64,000 bases of DNA from Dyella japonica A8 (GCF_000725385.1 NZ_CP008884.1:3224001-3288000); one strand, 5' to 3'. Shown: positions 8,770-17,827, counted from the first letter of the stretch. The notes: generated from the sequence alone by a model not told the origin. Translations and numbers: made by a program.

Positions 8770-9579
8770 TCAGGAGATGGCGTTCATCACCGTCGAAACA
8801 ACATGCCAGCCGGCCGCATCGTAGGTCATGACGGCCGTAAACCAGCCAGCGCACAACGTACCGCAGTAATAGCCAAAGGATACGTCATACCTGCCATCGG
8901 GCCGGCGCACCGGCAAGCCAATCGAATAGTGCATCGCCAGACTGCTGGTGGCGGCCCGCCCGGGCGGCACCCATTCGCTGCCGGGATGAGTCTCTATGCC
9001 ATCACGCCTGAGTCTGGTTACCACCTCGGGAGACAAGTCCACGCCCTTGGCGTTATCCGGCGACTGCAGTGTCACGTAATAGAGAGCCTGCGCCCCTGAT
9101 GCGCTGGCGCCGGATCTCTTTGGATCGAGTTGATAGCGGATCAGCACTTCGGCCATCTGCTGCAGATCCGGTGCCGGATGCGTCTGCGCCATCAGCTCGG
9201 CCTCGGTCCTGGCCTTGGCATCGATGACCTGCTGATGGATGTCGATCGTGACGACACACCCCGCGCCCGGCGGGAGCCGCAGGCAGGCCAGGCCGGTGGA
9301 TTCGTTGATCGTCGCGATGAAGTTTTTCACCACGCCCTGCCCCTCCGCCGCCGAGACAGGGACGGTCCACTCCCGGGTCGATGGCTCAAAGCTCACCGCG
9401 CTGATGGAAAAAGCGCGACTGGTCGTTGCCCGATCAGTGAGGCGCGACACCGTCCCCATGACAGTCTGCTCCTGGAGGACTGGCCCTGCCTGGTCGGCCC
9501 AGGCGCACGGGAAAAGGCCGATGCCAGCCAGGCAGGCGAAGGATGCCAACCGTTGGCGCAGGTGATGTCCGGTACCCAT
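8770..9579 (-). CDS. hypothetical exported protein, 269 aa
   Basis: Unrecognised protein with a Sec-type signal peptide: basic HLRQR, hydrophobic SFACLAGIGLF, then a likely cleavage after AWA (about residue 28). The start at 9579 is supported by GGGAGAA 6 bp upstream. The mature part contains a Cys pair about 13 residues apart (residues 117 and 130 region) and a later CGTLC pair in YYCGTLCAGWFTAV, so disulfides in the periplasm are plausible. No enzymatic motif was found. Confidence 0.7.
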   Translation of the reverse strand: MGTGHHLRQRLASFACLAGIGLFPCAWADQAGPVLQEQTVMGTVSRLTDRATTSRAFSISAVSFEPSTREWTVPVSAAEGQGVVKNFIATINESTGLACLRLPPGAGCVVTIDIHQQVIDAKARTEAELMAQTHPAPDLQQMAEVLIRYQLDPKRSGASASGAQALYYVTLQSPDNAKGVDLSPEVVTRLRRDGIETHPGSEWVPPGRAATSSLAMHYSIGLPVRRPDGRYDVSFGYYCGTLCAGWFTAVMTYDAAGWHVVSTVMNAIS

Positions 9580-9643
9580 GATTCTTCTCCCTGAATCTAC
9601 AAATACACCCGGCACGACCTCCGCCGGTGGCCCTCGCAACCGG

Positions 9644-10747
9644 CTACTTGCCCCGTAATGGCGGCGCCGTCGATCCTCGCACAACGAGATCGGCGGAGAG
9701 TACGCGCTTGCGCGCCGGCACATCCACATCGTTGAGCAGCTCGATAAGCATGGCCATGGCTTCGCGACCCAGCGCGTTCTTGGGCTGTGCGATGGTGGTC
9801 AATGCCGGCGACATGTAACGCGCGAAGCGGATGTCGTCGAAGCCAACCACCGAGACGTCTTCCGGTACGCGCAGGCCGCGGGCGCTCAGCGCGCGCATGG
9901 CGCCGATGGCCATTTCATCGTTGGAGCAGAACACCGCCGTGAACGACTGCCCCTGCGACAACAGCAGTTCAATGGCGCGCTCGCCCGCCTCGATCGAAAA
10001 GTCACCGGCGACGGTCAATGCCGGGTTGATGGCGATATCGGCCCGCTGCAGCGCTAGCCGATAGCCCTGCTCGCGATCCACGCAGATGGGGCTTGCCGGC
10101 GGGCCACTGATGAAGGCGATATCGCAGTGCCCGAGCATGACGAGGTAATCGACGGCGATGCCCGCCGCGGCGATGTTGTCGACATAGACGCTGGAGATCT
10201 GGCTGTCCTTGACGTACTCGCAGGCATTGACCACGGGCAGCCGGCCCGGCATCGGGATGGCCGGCACGCGATGCGACATGGTGATGATCCCGTCCGCCTG
10301 CCGCGCCGCCACCATGTCGGCATAGGCCTGCTCGCGCACCAGGCTGCCCTGGGTTTCACCCAGCAGCACGGAATAGCCGCTCTCGTGCGCCACCTGCTCG
10401 ATGCCGCGGATCACCTCGGAGAAAAACGGGTTGGCAATGTCGGGCAGCAGCGCCACGATCAGGCGGGTGCGCGCCGTGCGCAGGTTGCGCGCCAACGCGT
10501 TGGGCGTGTAACCCAGGCGCTTGACCACGTCATGGATGTGCTGGCGCGTCGCCTCGCTGACGATCTCGGGGCGCTGCAGCGCGCGCGACACCGTCGCCAC
10601 GGACACGTTGGCGGCAGCGGCGATCTCCTTGACCGTTCGCGCACGCGCTGGCTGGGCCTCGCCCCCCGGCTTTCCGCCTTCGGTGCCTTGGCGTTTACGC
10701 CTGGATCCGTCCGCACTCACAAGCCCCGCCTCCTTCCTTTGTTGCAT
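9644..10747 (-). CDS. LacI-family transcriptional regulator
   Basis: Sugar-responsive regulator of the divergent operon (inferred from position). The LacI helix-turn-helix with TVKEIAAAANVSVATVSRAL lies at about residues 38-57, followed by the hinge helix (NALARNLRTA) and a periplasmic-binding-protein-like effector domain with LIVALLPDIANPFFSEVIRG and the late VPEDVSVVGFDD. The N-terminus carries an unusual basic extension of about 36 residues before the HTH; the start at 10747 is the most plausible ATG but has only a weak Shine-Dalgarno. Two palindromes matching LacI-type operators lie between this gene and the operon, one about 95 bp upstream of this start, which suggests autoregulation. 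The ligand cannot be read from sequence. Confidence 0.92.
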   Translation of the reverse strand: MQQRKEAGLVSADGSRRKRQGTEGGKPGGEAQPARARTVKEIAAAANVSVATVSRALQRPEIVSEATRQHIHDVVKRLGYTPNALARNLRTARTRLIVALLPDIANPFFSEVIRGIEQVAHESGYSVLLGETQGSLVREQAYADMVAARQADGIITMSHRVPAIPMPGRLPVVNACEYVKDSQISSVYVDNIAAAGIAVDYLVMLGHCDIAFISGPPASPICVDREQGYRLALQRADIAINPALTVAGDFSIEAGERAIELLLSQGQSFTAVFCSNDEMAIGAMRALSARGLRVPEDVSVVGFDDIRFARYMSPALTTIAQPKNALGREAMAMLIELLNDVDVPARKRVLSADLVVRGSTAPPLRGK

Positions 10748-10841
10748 TGCTTGGGACGATAGCACCGCCACTTTGTCCGGCGCGCCTCGCGAAAAAGCGC
10801 CGGCCCGCCCTGCCCGTCGGTCGCGCATTGATGCAGTGCAA

Positions 10842-10855
10842 TGTAATGGATTACA
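10842..10855. promoter_or_regulatory. LacI-type operator O1
   Basis: TGTAATGGATTACA: perfect 6-bp arms around a GG centre; the arms extend to 7 bp with the flanking A and T. It lies upstream of a plausible -35/-10 pair for the operon and about 95 bp from the regulator start. It matches O2 at 10978-10991. Confidence 0.6.
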
Positions 10856-10863
10856 TGAAATCG

Positions 10864-10893
10864 TTGCATCTGCTTTTAGGCTTCTGCTACATA
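10864..10893 (+). promoter_or_regulatory. possible sigma-70 promoter for the glycoside operon
   Basis: TTGCAT and TACATA separated by 18 bp in a locally AT-richer stretch, located between the two LacI-like operators. The -10 match is only moderate, so this is a suggestion. Confidence 0.35.
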
Positions 10894-10977
10894 TTTTAGC
10901 CGATTCAACGTAGTGACTGGCCAGGCAAGCTCAAGGGGAGCCCTGGTCATGGGCTGAAACCCCATGTTTCATGCCGA

Positions 10978-10991
10978 TGTAATCGAATACA
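10978..10991. promoter_or_regulatory. LacI-type operator O2
   Basis: TGTAATCGAATACA: imperfect palindrome with the central CG typical of LacI-family operators, one arm identical to O1. Its centre is 136 bp from that of O1, close to 13 helical turns. It lies between the candidate promoter and the first gene, where bound repressor would block transcription. Confidence 0.6.
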
Positions 10992-11022
10992 TTGCAGATT
11001 GCAGTGACGCACCGGAGGGGAA

Positions 11023-11070
11023 ATGACAGGCCAATCCGCATCAGGCGGTTCACCCGGGATGACTCGATGA
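11023..11070 (+). CDS. possible 15-codon leader ORF coupled to next gene
   Basis: An ATG preceded by a strong GGAGGGG opens a 15-codon frame (MTGQSASGGSPGMTR) whose TGA overlaps the ATG of the oxidoreductase gene as ATGA. The downstream start has only a weak ribosome-binding site of its own, so ribosomes loaded here could reinitiate on it. The peptide has no regulatory codon run. Coupling is an inference. Confidence 0.4.
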   Translation: MTGQSASGGSPGMTR

Positions 11071-12263
11071 AGAGGCTCGGCATGGGCCTCGTCGGCCCGG
11101 GCTTCATTGCCGCGCACCACCTCGATGCCGTGCGTCGACTGGGCCTGGTCGACGTTATCGGCATCGCCGGCTCCAGTCCGCAATCCGCCACGAAGCGGGC
11201 GCGCGAACTGGGCGTTGGCCGTGCCTACGACAGCTACCAGGCCTTGCTGGCCGACCCTGCCGTGGACGTGGTCCACAACACCACGCCCAATCATCTGCAT
11301 AAAGAGGTTTCCCTGGCCGCCCTGCGCGCGGGCAAGCACGTTATTTCCGACAAGCCACTGGCCAGCAGCGCACAGGAGAGCCGCGAGCTGTTCGAAGCGG
11401 CGCGCACGGCCGGCGTGGCGCATGTCGTGACCTTCAACTACCGCGGCCATGCCCTCGTGCAACAGGCCCGCAGCATGATCGCCAAGGGCAAGCTCGGCGC
11501 GCCGGTGTTCGTGCATGGCCGCTACCTGCAGGACTGGCTGACCGACGAGCGGACCTACTCCTGGCGGCTTGATCCCCGGCTGGGCGGTGCCAGTTCCGCG
11601 CTGGGCGACATTGGTTCGCACTGGTGCGACCTGGCGGAGCACGTCACCGGCTCGCGCATCACGGCCGTGCTGGCCGACCTGCATACGGCGGTTCCCGTGC
11701 GGCAAGCCCCGGCGATATCCGCCAAGGCGTTCGCCAACCCGACCAGGGCGGCCCGGCGGCGCGCTGTCCGGATCACCAGCGAAGACCTGGCCAGCGTGCT
11801 GCTGCGCTTCGACAACGGTGCCCGTGGCTGTCTGGTGGTGGGACAGGTATTGCCCGGGCACAAGAACGACCTGCGGCTGGAGGTGAACGGCCGCCTTGCT
11901 TCCGTGGCGTGGCAGCAGGAGCAACCCAACGAGTTGTGGATCGGCCATCACGCGCAGGCCAATACCGTGCTGGCGAGAGATCCCGCACAGCTGGATACAG
12001 CGGCACGTGGCTATGCTCACTTGCCCGCCGGCCATCCGGAAGCCTGGGCCGATGCCTTCCGCAACCTGATGGCCGATGCGTATGCGTGGATCCGCCGCGG
12101 CGCGACGCCGGAAACCCGGCCCCCGGCCCTGCCCACCTTCGCCGATGGCTATCGCAACAGTCTCGTGATCGACGCCATGCTCCGCAGTCACGCGGCCGGC
12201 GGCATCTGGCAGGACGTCGAGAACCCGATCGAACCGCAACGCAAAAAGGGGGAACGCGGATGA
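11067..12263 (+). CDS. Gfo/Idh/MocA-family NAD(P) oxidoreductase
   Basis: Cytoplasmic sugar oxidoreductase (398 aa, no signal peptide). The N-terminal Rossmann segment GMGLVGPGFIAAHH binds NAD(P); HVISDKPLASS around residue 90-100 contains the family's substrate-binding Lys in the DKP motif (usually EKP). The C-terminal half is the alpha/beta substrate domain. The start at 11067 matches the usual family N-terminus although the frame is open upstream. First full gene of the LacI-controlled operon; its stop overlaps the permease ATG. Likely role: reduction or oxidation of a keto sugar after import. Other sugar or cyclitol substrates are possible. Confidence 0.88.
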   Translation: MKRLGMGLVGPGFIAAHHLDAVRRLGLVDVIGIAGSSPQSATKRARELGVGRAYDSYQALLADPAVDVVHNTTPNHLHKEVSLAALRAGKHVISDKPLASSAQESRELFEAARTAGVAHVVTFNYRGHALVQQARSMIAKGKLGAPVFVHGRYLQDWLTDERTYSWRLDPRLGGASSALGDIGSHWCDLAEHVTGSRITAVLADLHTAVPVRQAPAISAKAFANPTRAARRRAVRITSEDLASVLLRFDNGARGCLVVGQVLPGHKNDLRLEVNGRLASVAWQQEQPNELWIGHHAQANTVLARDPAQLDTAARGYAHLPAGHPEAWADAFRNLMADAYAWIRRGATPETRPPALPTFADGYRNSLVIDAMLRSHAAGGIWQDVENPIEPQRKKGERG

Positions 12264-13477
12264 AGTGGCGCCTTCGGTTGATGATGCTGGTGGAGTACGC
12301 CATCTGGGGCGCCTGGTACGTTACGGTGGGCACTTGGCTGGGCAAGGCATTGCACTTCAGCGGACGGGAAATCGGCGCCATCGCTGGCACCACCGCCGTC
12401 GGCGCGATGATTTCCCCGCTATTCATTGGCCTGCTGGCCGACCGGCTGTTCGATACGCGCGTTGTGCTGGCCGTCCTGCATGTCCTGGGCGCCGGCCTGT
12501 TGATACTGGCGGCGCAACAGCATGCGTTCCCGGTGCTGTACGTCGCGCTGCTTGCCTACAGCCTCTGCTACATGCCCACGCTGGCACTGACCACGTCGCT
12601 CGCCATGCGGCATATCGACGATCCTCGCGAGGAGTTTGGCGGCATCCGCGTGTTCGGCACCATCGGCTGGATCGTGGTGGGTCTGGTCGTGGGCGCCTGG
12701 GGCGTGGAAGCGACTGCCTCACCACTGCACCTGGCGGCGGCGCTTTCCGTGCTCATGGCCATTTACTGCCTCACCCTGCCCTCGACGCCGCCACTGGCGC
12801 GCCACCAGAAGTTCGCCCTGCGCCATGCGCTGCCGCTGGAGTCGCTGCACCTGCTGCGCGACCGCTCGATGGCCGTGTTTGCCCTGGCCTCGTTCCTGAT
12901 CTGTATCCCGCTGCAGTTCTACTACGCCTTCACCAACCTGTTCCTCAACGAGGTCGGCGTAGCCAACGCTGCCGGCAAGATGACGGGCGGGCAGATGTCC
13001 GAGCTGCTGTGCATGCTGCTCATTCCCTGGTTTTTCCGGCGACTCGGCGTGAAATACATGCTCGCCGTCGGCATGCTGGCATGGGTGCTGCGTTACGCGC
13101 TGTTCGCCTACGGTGATGCGGACCAGCTGATGTGGATGCTGTGGATCGGTATCGTGCTGCACGGCATCTGCTTCGACTTCTTCTTCGTGGTCGGCCAGAT
13201 CTACATCGACCGCGAAGCGCCGCCCTCCCTGCGTGCCGCCACGCAGGGCCTGATCACCTTTCTCACTTACGGCCTGGGCATGTTCGTCGGCTCGTGGCTA
13301 TCCGGCGTGGTCGTCGACACTTACGCTCGCCCCGGTGCCCAAGGCGTGGTGACGCACGACTGGCACGACATCTGGCTGATCGCGGGTGGATGCGCCGGCC
13401 TTGTCCTTGTGCTGTTCGTGCTGCTGTTCAAGGAGCGCCGGGTGGCAGCGAGCCGCCCCGTTCCCACCACGGCCTGA
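12260..13477 (+). CDS. MFS permease, nucleoside:H+ symporter (NupG-like) family
   Basis: Inner-membrane transporter of about 405 aa with roughly 12 hydrophobic segments. The N-terminus MKWRLRLMMLVEYAIWGAWY is typical of the Nuc_H_symport branch, which also occurs in many sugar catabolic loci and so need not move nucleosides. The ATG overlaps the previous stop (ATGA), so expression is coupled. In this context it probably imports the sugar made in the periplasm by the TAT- and Sec-exported enzymes of the operon. Confidence 0.88.
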   Translation: MKWRLRLMMLVEYAIWGAWYVTVGTWLGKALHFSGREIGAIAGTTAVGAMISPLFIGLLADRLFDTRVVLAVLHVLGAGLLILAAQQHAFPVLYVALLAYSLCYMPTLALTTSLAMRHIDDPREEFGGIRVFGTIGWIVVGLVVGAWGVEATASPLHLAAALSVLMAIYCLTLPSTPPLARHQKFALRHALPLESLHLLRDRSMAVFALASFLICIPLQFYYAFTNLFLNEVGVANAAGKMTGGQMSELLCMLLIPWFFRRLGVKYMLAVGMLAWVLRYALFAYGDADQLMWMLWIGIVLHGICFDFFFVVGQIYIDREAPPSLRAATQGLITFLTYGLGMFVGSWLSGVVVDTYARPGAQGVVTHDWHDIWLIAGGCAGLVLVLFVLLFKERRVAASRPVPTTA

Positions 13478-13518
13478 CCCCATACTCCCCCATACCTGGC
13501 CATCCAGGAGACCGCTTC

Positions 13519-14397
13519 ATGATGACCCGCAGGCAGTTTCTGGCTCGATCCACCCTGTTCGGCGGCGCGGCATGGCTCGCCGCCAACATGCCCGGCCGGC
13601 TGTTCGCCGCGGCAGCGCAAGGCAAGTCACTCGGCATCCAGTTGTACATGGTGCTCAAGGCGTATCAGGACGACCCCATGGGCGCGCTCAGGACGCTCAA
13701 GTCGATCGGCTATACGGAAATCGAGGCCATCGTCACCTCGACGGCAAAGACGCTGCGCGACCAATTGAACGAAACGGGACTGGCCTGCCCCAGCCTGCAC
13801 TTCGACAGCCTCGGCATCGAACCTGGCATCGAAGCGGCGCATACGCTGGGCACGCAATACATCGTGAGCAGCATGCTGCCGTCCTTCATGGGCAAGATGA
13901 AGGGAAGCACGGGCGAACCCGGCTACACCCTCGATGGCGCCAAGCGCACGGCCGAGTTCGCCAACCAGGTGGGCGAGAAGGCGAAGCAGGCCGGCCTGCA
14001 GTACGCGTACCACAATCATCATCGGGAGTTCACCGATGTCGGCCACGGGCAGACGTTCTATGACGTGCTGCTCAAGGAAACCGACCCGGCACTGGTCAAG
14101 TTCGAGCTCGATTGCGGCTGGGTGCACGTGGGCGGCAAAAATCCCGCCGACTATTTCAAGGCAAACCCGGGGCGCATCCCGCTGATGCACGCCAAGGATT
14201 TCCTGCCCTCCCCGGGACTGAACCAGTATCCAGGTGCGGAACTCGGGCGCGGCACGGTGGATTACAAACCCATCATGGCGGCGGCGGATGCCTCGGGGCT
14301 CCGGCATTGCTTCGTCGAGCAGGAGGGCCCCTTCAGTCGCGTGGGCCAGCTCGACGCGGCGCGCATCGACTACGACTACTTGCGTCCGCTGCGCTGA
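13519..14397 (+). CDS. TAT-exported sugar isomerase/epimerase-like TIM barrel
   Basis: 292-aa AP endonuclease family 2 (xylose isomerase-like) TIM barrel. The N-terminus MMTRRQFLARSTLFGGAAW is a twin-arginine signal, cleaved near residue 33, which places the enzyme in the periplasm. Putative metal-ligand segments include YAYHNHHREF and KFELDCGWVHVGG, then PLMHAKDF. AGGAG 7 bp upstream supports the start at 13519. One of three isomerase-like paralogues in the operon, each with a different N-terminus. A role on a 3-keto sugar or its cleavage product is inferred; members of the fold also include lyases. Confidence 0.85.
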   Translation: MMTRRQFLARSTLFGGAAWLAANMPGRLFAAAAQGKSLGIQLYMVLKAYQDDPMGALRTLKSIGYTEIEAIVTSTAKTLRDQLNETGLACPSLHFDSLGIEPGIEAAHTLGTQYIVSSMLPSFMGKMKGSTGEPGYTLDGAKRTAEFANQVGEKAKQAGLQYAYHNHHREFTDVGHGQTFYDVLLKETDPALVKFELDCGWVHVGGKNPADYFKANPGRIPLMHAKDFLPSPGLNQYPGAELGRGTVDYKPIMAAADASGLRHCFVEQEGPFSRVGQLDAARIDYDYLRPLR

Positions 14398-14443
14398 GCA
14401 GCACGCCACTCCACGAACCGACAGCTTGTTCCCAGGGATCACC

Positions 14444-16135
14444 ATGAACAACAACACCTACGATGCCATTGTCGTCGGCACCGGCGTCAGCGGCGGCTGG
14501 GCTGCCAAGGAACTCACGGAAAAGGGGCTCAAGACCCTGGTGCTGGATCGCGGCCGCATGGTCAAGCACGGCGAATACCCCACGGCCATGAAGGCCCCGT
14601 GGGAGCTTCCCTACGCCGATGAGCCGACGCGGGAGGATGTGCTGCGCCATCCCATCCATACGCGCCCGTCGTTCTATGGCATCACGCAGTCCACCAAGCA
14701 CTGGTTCGTCGACGACCTCGACAATCCCTACGTGGAAACCAAGCCGTTCGACTGGTTCCGCGGCTACCACGTAGGCGGCCGTTCGCTGATGTGGGGCCGG
14801 CAAAGCTACCGCCTGGGCGACCTGGACTTCGAAGCGAACGGCAAGGACGGCGTCGGCGTGGACTGGCCCATCCGGTACGCCGACCTCGCGCCCTGGTACG
14901 ACTACGTGGAAGAGTTCATCGGCGTGAGCGGATCGGTCGAACACCTGGCGCAGCTGCCGGACGGCCAGTTCCTGCCGCCGATGGAACTCAACTGCGTCGA
15001 GCAGGAATTTGCCGGCAGGCTGGCCGACAAGTTCAACCGCAAGCTCATCATCGGCCGCACGGCCAATCTTTCCGCGCCGCTCAAGCACGACAAGAGCCCA
15101 CAGCGCGCCACCTGCCAGTATCGCAACCTGTGCATGCGAGGCTGTCCGTTCGGCGGCTACTTCAGCAGCAATTCGTCGACGCTGCCCTCGGCGGAGCGCA
15201 CCGGCAACATGACGATCGTACCAAACGCCATCGTCCACGAGATGATTTACGACAACGCCAAGGGCAAGGCGACCGGCGTGCGCGTGCTCGATGCCGAGAC
15301 GGGCAAGCAGACGGAATACTTTGCGCGCGTGATCTTTCTTTGCGCCTCAACCTTTGGCACCACGCACATCCTGCTCAACTCCACCTCCAGCCGCTTCCCG
15401 AACGGGTTTGGCAACGACAGCGGCGAGTTGGGGCACAACGTGATGGACCACCTCTTTGGCCACGGCGTCTCGGCCTCCGTCGATGGCCACGAAGACCGCT
15501 ATTACACTGGCCGCCGTCCCAACGGTTTCTACATACCGCGTTACCGCAACCTCGGTTCGGAGAAGCGCCCTTACCTGCGCGGCTTCGGCTACCAGGGCAG
15601 CGCAAGTCGCCAGAACTGGTCGCGACTGGTCGACGAGCCCCTCCTGGGCGAAGACCTCAAGCGCGCCGCGGAAGAGCCCGGCCCGTGGCGGCTGGCCATG
15701 TCGGGGTTCGGCGAAATGCTGCCCTCCCACGACAACTACGTCACGCTCGACCGCGACCGCAAGGACAAGTACGGCCTGCCCATACTCAACTTCAACGTGG
15801 CGCACGGCGAGAACGAAAAGCGCATGACGAAGGAAATCGTCGATGACGCCATGGAGATGATGACCGCGGCCGGCTATCGCGACGTGAAGCCATACCATGT
15901 CGAGGCGAACGTCGGCGCAGCCATTCACGAGATGGGCACCGCCCGCATGGGGCGCGACCCGAAGACCTCGGTGCTCAATGGCTGGAACCAGATGCACGCC
16001 TGCAAGAATGTCTTCATCACGGATGGTTCGTGCATGACCTCGTCCGCCTGCCAGAACCCTTCCCTCACCTATATGGCCTTGACCGCGCGCGCCGCCAGCC
16101 ACGCCGTCGAAGAACTGAAGCGCGGCAATATTTGA
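14444..16135 (+). CDS. GMC-family sugar dehydrogenase with iron-sulfur motif
   Basis: 563-aa FAD-dependent dehydrogenase, large subunit. AIVVGTGVSGGWAAKEL (about 9-25) is the FAD-binding Rossmann motif; IHEMGTARMG and CQNPSLTYMALTARA near the C-terminus give the catalytic His and Asn. CQYRNLCMRGCP at about 224-235 has Cys spacing C-x5-C-x3-C-P, aligning with the 3Fe-4S site of bacterial FAD-glucose dehydrogenase. There is no own signal peptide; the family is exported with its TAT-bearing small subunit, encoded 10 bp downstream. Related enzymes (glucoside 3-dehydrogenases) oxidise the C3 hydroxyl of glycosides. No cytochrome subunit is encoded in this operon. Confidence 0.88.
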   Translation: MNNNTYDAIVVGTGVSGGWAAKELTEKGLKTLVLDRGRMVKHGEYPTAMKAPWELPYADEPTREDVLRHPIHTRPSFYGITQSTKHWFVDDLDNPYVETKPFDWFRGYHVGGRSLMWGRQSYRLGDLDFEANGKDGVGVDWPIRYADLAPWYDYVEEFIGVSGSVEHLAQLPDGQFLPPMELNCVEQEFAGRLADKFNRKLIIGRTANLSAPLKHDKSPQRATCQYRNLCMRGCPFGGYFSSNSSTLPSAERTGNMTIVPNAIVHEMIYDNAKGKATGVRVLDAETGKQTEYFARVIFLCASTFGTTHILLNSTSSRFPNGFGNDSGELGHNVMDHLFGHGVSASVDGHEDRYYTGRRPNGFYIPRYRNLGSEKRPYLRGFGYQGSASRQNWSRLVDEPLLGEDLKRAAEEPGPWRLAMSGFGEMLPSHDNYVTLDRDRKDKYGLPILNFNVAHGENEKRMTKEIVDDAMEMMTAAGYRDVKPYHVEANVGAAIHEMGTARMGRDPKTSVLNGWNQMHACKNVFITDGSCMTSSACQNPSLTYMALTARAASHAVEELKRGNI

Positions 16136-16145
16136 GGACATCGCC

Positions 16146-16736
16146 ATGAATCGTCGCGAATGGTTGAAATGCGTTTCCACCCTGGCCATGGGGGCCGTGG
16201 CCGCACCGTCACTGCTGGCCATCTCCGATGCCTATGCTGCCGCGCAGGCACCGGGCTTTGCGCCGCAGTTCTTCAGCAAGGCGCAGATCGACGTGGTGAG
16301 CGCGGTGGTCGACATCATCATCCCGCGCGGTGGCACCCCGGGCGCCATTGATGCCGGCGTGCCGGCCTTCATCGACCAGATGTTTACCAGCGTCTACACC
16401 AAGGCCGAGCAGGCGCGTTACCTGAGCGCGCTCGCTTCGTTCGAACGCGCCGGCGCCAGGCCGTTCCTGCAACTGGACGAAGCGCAGCGCAAGGCGCTGG
16501 TGACGAAACTCCACGGCGCGGCGCTTTCCACCGGGAAGGGCGACACGCCCGAGCCCGCAGCCGACTTCGTGCTGATGACCAAGCGGCTCACCATGACGGG
16601 CTTCTTCCTGTCCGAGCCGGGCTGTACCCAGGTGCTGCAATACGCGGCGGTGCCGGGCGCTTACCAGGCCGACGTTCCGCTTGCCAAGGCGGGCAACGGC
16701 AAGGCCTGGGCCGTCGAAACGGCATTGGCGCTCTGA
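16146..16736 (+). CDS. dehydrogenase small subunit (gluconate 2-DH subunit 3 family), TAT
   Basis: 196-aa small subunit of a membrane-associated GMC dehydrogenase. It starts MNRREWLKCVSTLAMGAVAA, a twin-arginine signal, with cleavage likely after AYA (about residue 31). DIIIPRGGTPGAIDAGVPAFID at about 57-78 is the family hallmark. Its job in known complexes is to carry the large subunit across the membrane and stabilise it. The 10-bp gap to the large subunit gene supports a complex. Confidence 0.88.
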   Translation: MNRREWLKCVSTLAMGAVAAPSLLAISDAYAAAQAPGFAPQFFSKAQIDVVSAVVDIIIPRGGTPGAIDAGVPAFIDQMFTSVYTKAEQARYLSALASFERAGARPFLQLDEAQRKALVTKLHGAALSTGKGDTPEPAADFVLMTKRLTMTGFFLSEPGCTQVLQYAAVPGAYQADVPLAKAGNGKAWAVETALAL

Positions 16737-16771
16737 CCCATGGGCCCCACGCGCAGACCGGGTGAACACGC

Positions 16772-17827
16772 ATGAAGACACTCAAGGGCCCGGGCATTTT
16801 CCTTGCCCAGTACGCAGGTGACGAACCGCCGTTCAACAACCTGCCCGACATCGCCCGCTGGGCGGCGTCGCTGGGTTTTGCCGGAGTGCAGATTCCCACC
16901 AACGACCAGCGCCTGTTCGACCTTGAGCAGGCAGCGGCCAGCAAGACCTACTGCGACGACATCGCCGGCATGCTGGCGGAACATGGGCTGGTGGTCACTG
17001 AGCTTTCCACGCACCTGCAAGGCCAGCTGGTGGCGTCGCACCCCGCCTATGACCGGCTGTTCGACGGTTTTGCTCCACCGGCGCTGCGCGGCCATGCGCA
17101 GGAGCGGCAGGCCTGGGCCGTGGACCAACTCAAGCTGGCCGCGCGGGCCAGCCGGCATCTGGCCTTGTCGGCGCACGCTACGTTTTCCGGTGCGCTGGCC
17201 TGGCACCTGTTTTATCCATGGCCGCAGCGCCCCGCGGGCTTGATCGAGCAGGCGTTTACGGAACTGGGCCGGCGCTGGCGCCCTATCCTTGACGCTTTCG
17301 ACGAGGCGAGCGTGGATGTGTGCTTCGAGCTGCACCCGGGCGAGGATCTGCACGACGGCGCCACCTTCGAGCGTTTCCTCGAAGCCGTCGACCACCACCC
17401 GCGCGCCAACATCCTGTACGACCCCAGCCACATGGTGCTGCAGCAGCTGGACTACCTGGCGTTCATCGACCTCTATCACGACCGTATCCGCGCCTTCCAC
17501 GTCAAGGACGCCGAGTTCCGTCCCAACGGGCGATCCGGCGTGTATGGCGGGTACCAGAACTGGATCGATCGCCCGGGCCGCTTCCGCTCACTGGGTGACG
17601 GGCAGATCGATTTCGGCGCGGTGTTCAGCAAGTTCGCGCAGTACGACTATCCAGGCTGGGCCGTGCTGGAATGGGAGTGCTGCCTGAAAGACCCGCTGGT
17701 CGGCGCGAAGGAAGGCGCGGCCTTCATACGCGACCACATCATCCCGGTGACCGCTCGCGCGTTCGACGATTTCGTCGCAACCGAAGCCGATCCGGCGTTC
17801 AATCGCCAGCTGCTTGGCATCGACTAA
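16772..17827 (+). CDS. cytosolic sugar isomerase/epimerase-like TIM barrel
   Basis: 351 aa, no signal peptide, so cytoplasmic, unlike its two exported relatives in the operon. Xylose isomerase-like segments: VCFELHPGEDLHDG, NILYDPSHMV, IRAFHVKDAEF and AVLEWECCLKD, which together supply the His, Asp and Glu residues that usually bind the divalent metal. Close relatives are annotated as sugar phosphate isomerase/epimerase. It presumably acts on the imported sugar; the substrate is unknown. Confidence 0.87.
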   Translation: MKTLKGPGIFLAQYAGDEPPFNNLPDIARWAASLGFAGVQIPTNDQRLFDLEQAAASKTYCDDIAGMLAEHGLVVTELSTHLQGQLVASHPAYDRLFDGFAPPALRGHAQERQAWAVDQLKLAARASRHLALSAHATFSGALAWHLFYPWPQRPAGLIEQAFTELGRRWRPILDAFDEASVDVCFELHPGEDLHDGATFERFLEAVDHHPRANILYDPSHMVLQQLDYLAFIDLYHDRIRAFHVKDAEFRPNGRSGVYGGYQNWIDRPGRFRSLGDGQIDFGAVFSKFAQYDYPGWAVLEWECCLKDPLVGAKEGAAFIRDHIIPVTARAFDDFVATEADPAFNRQLLGID

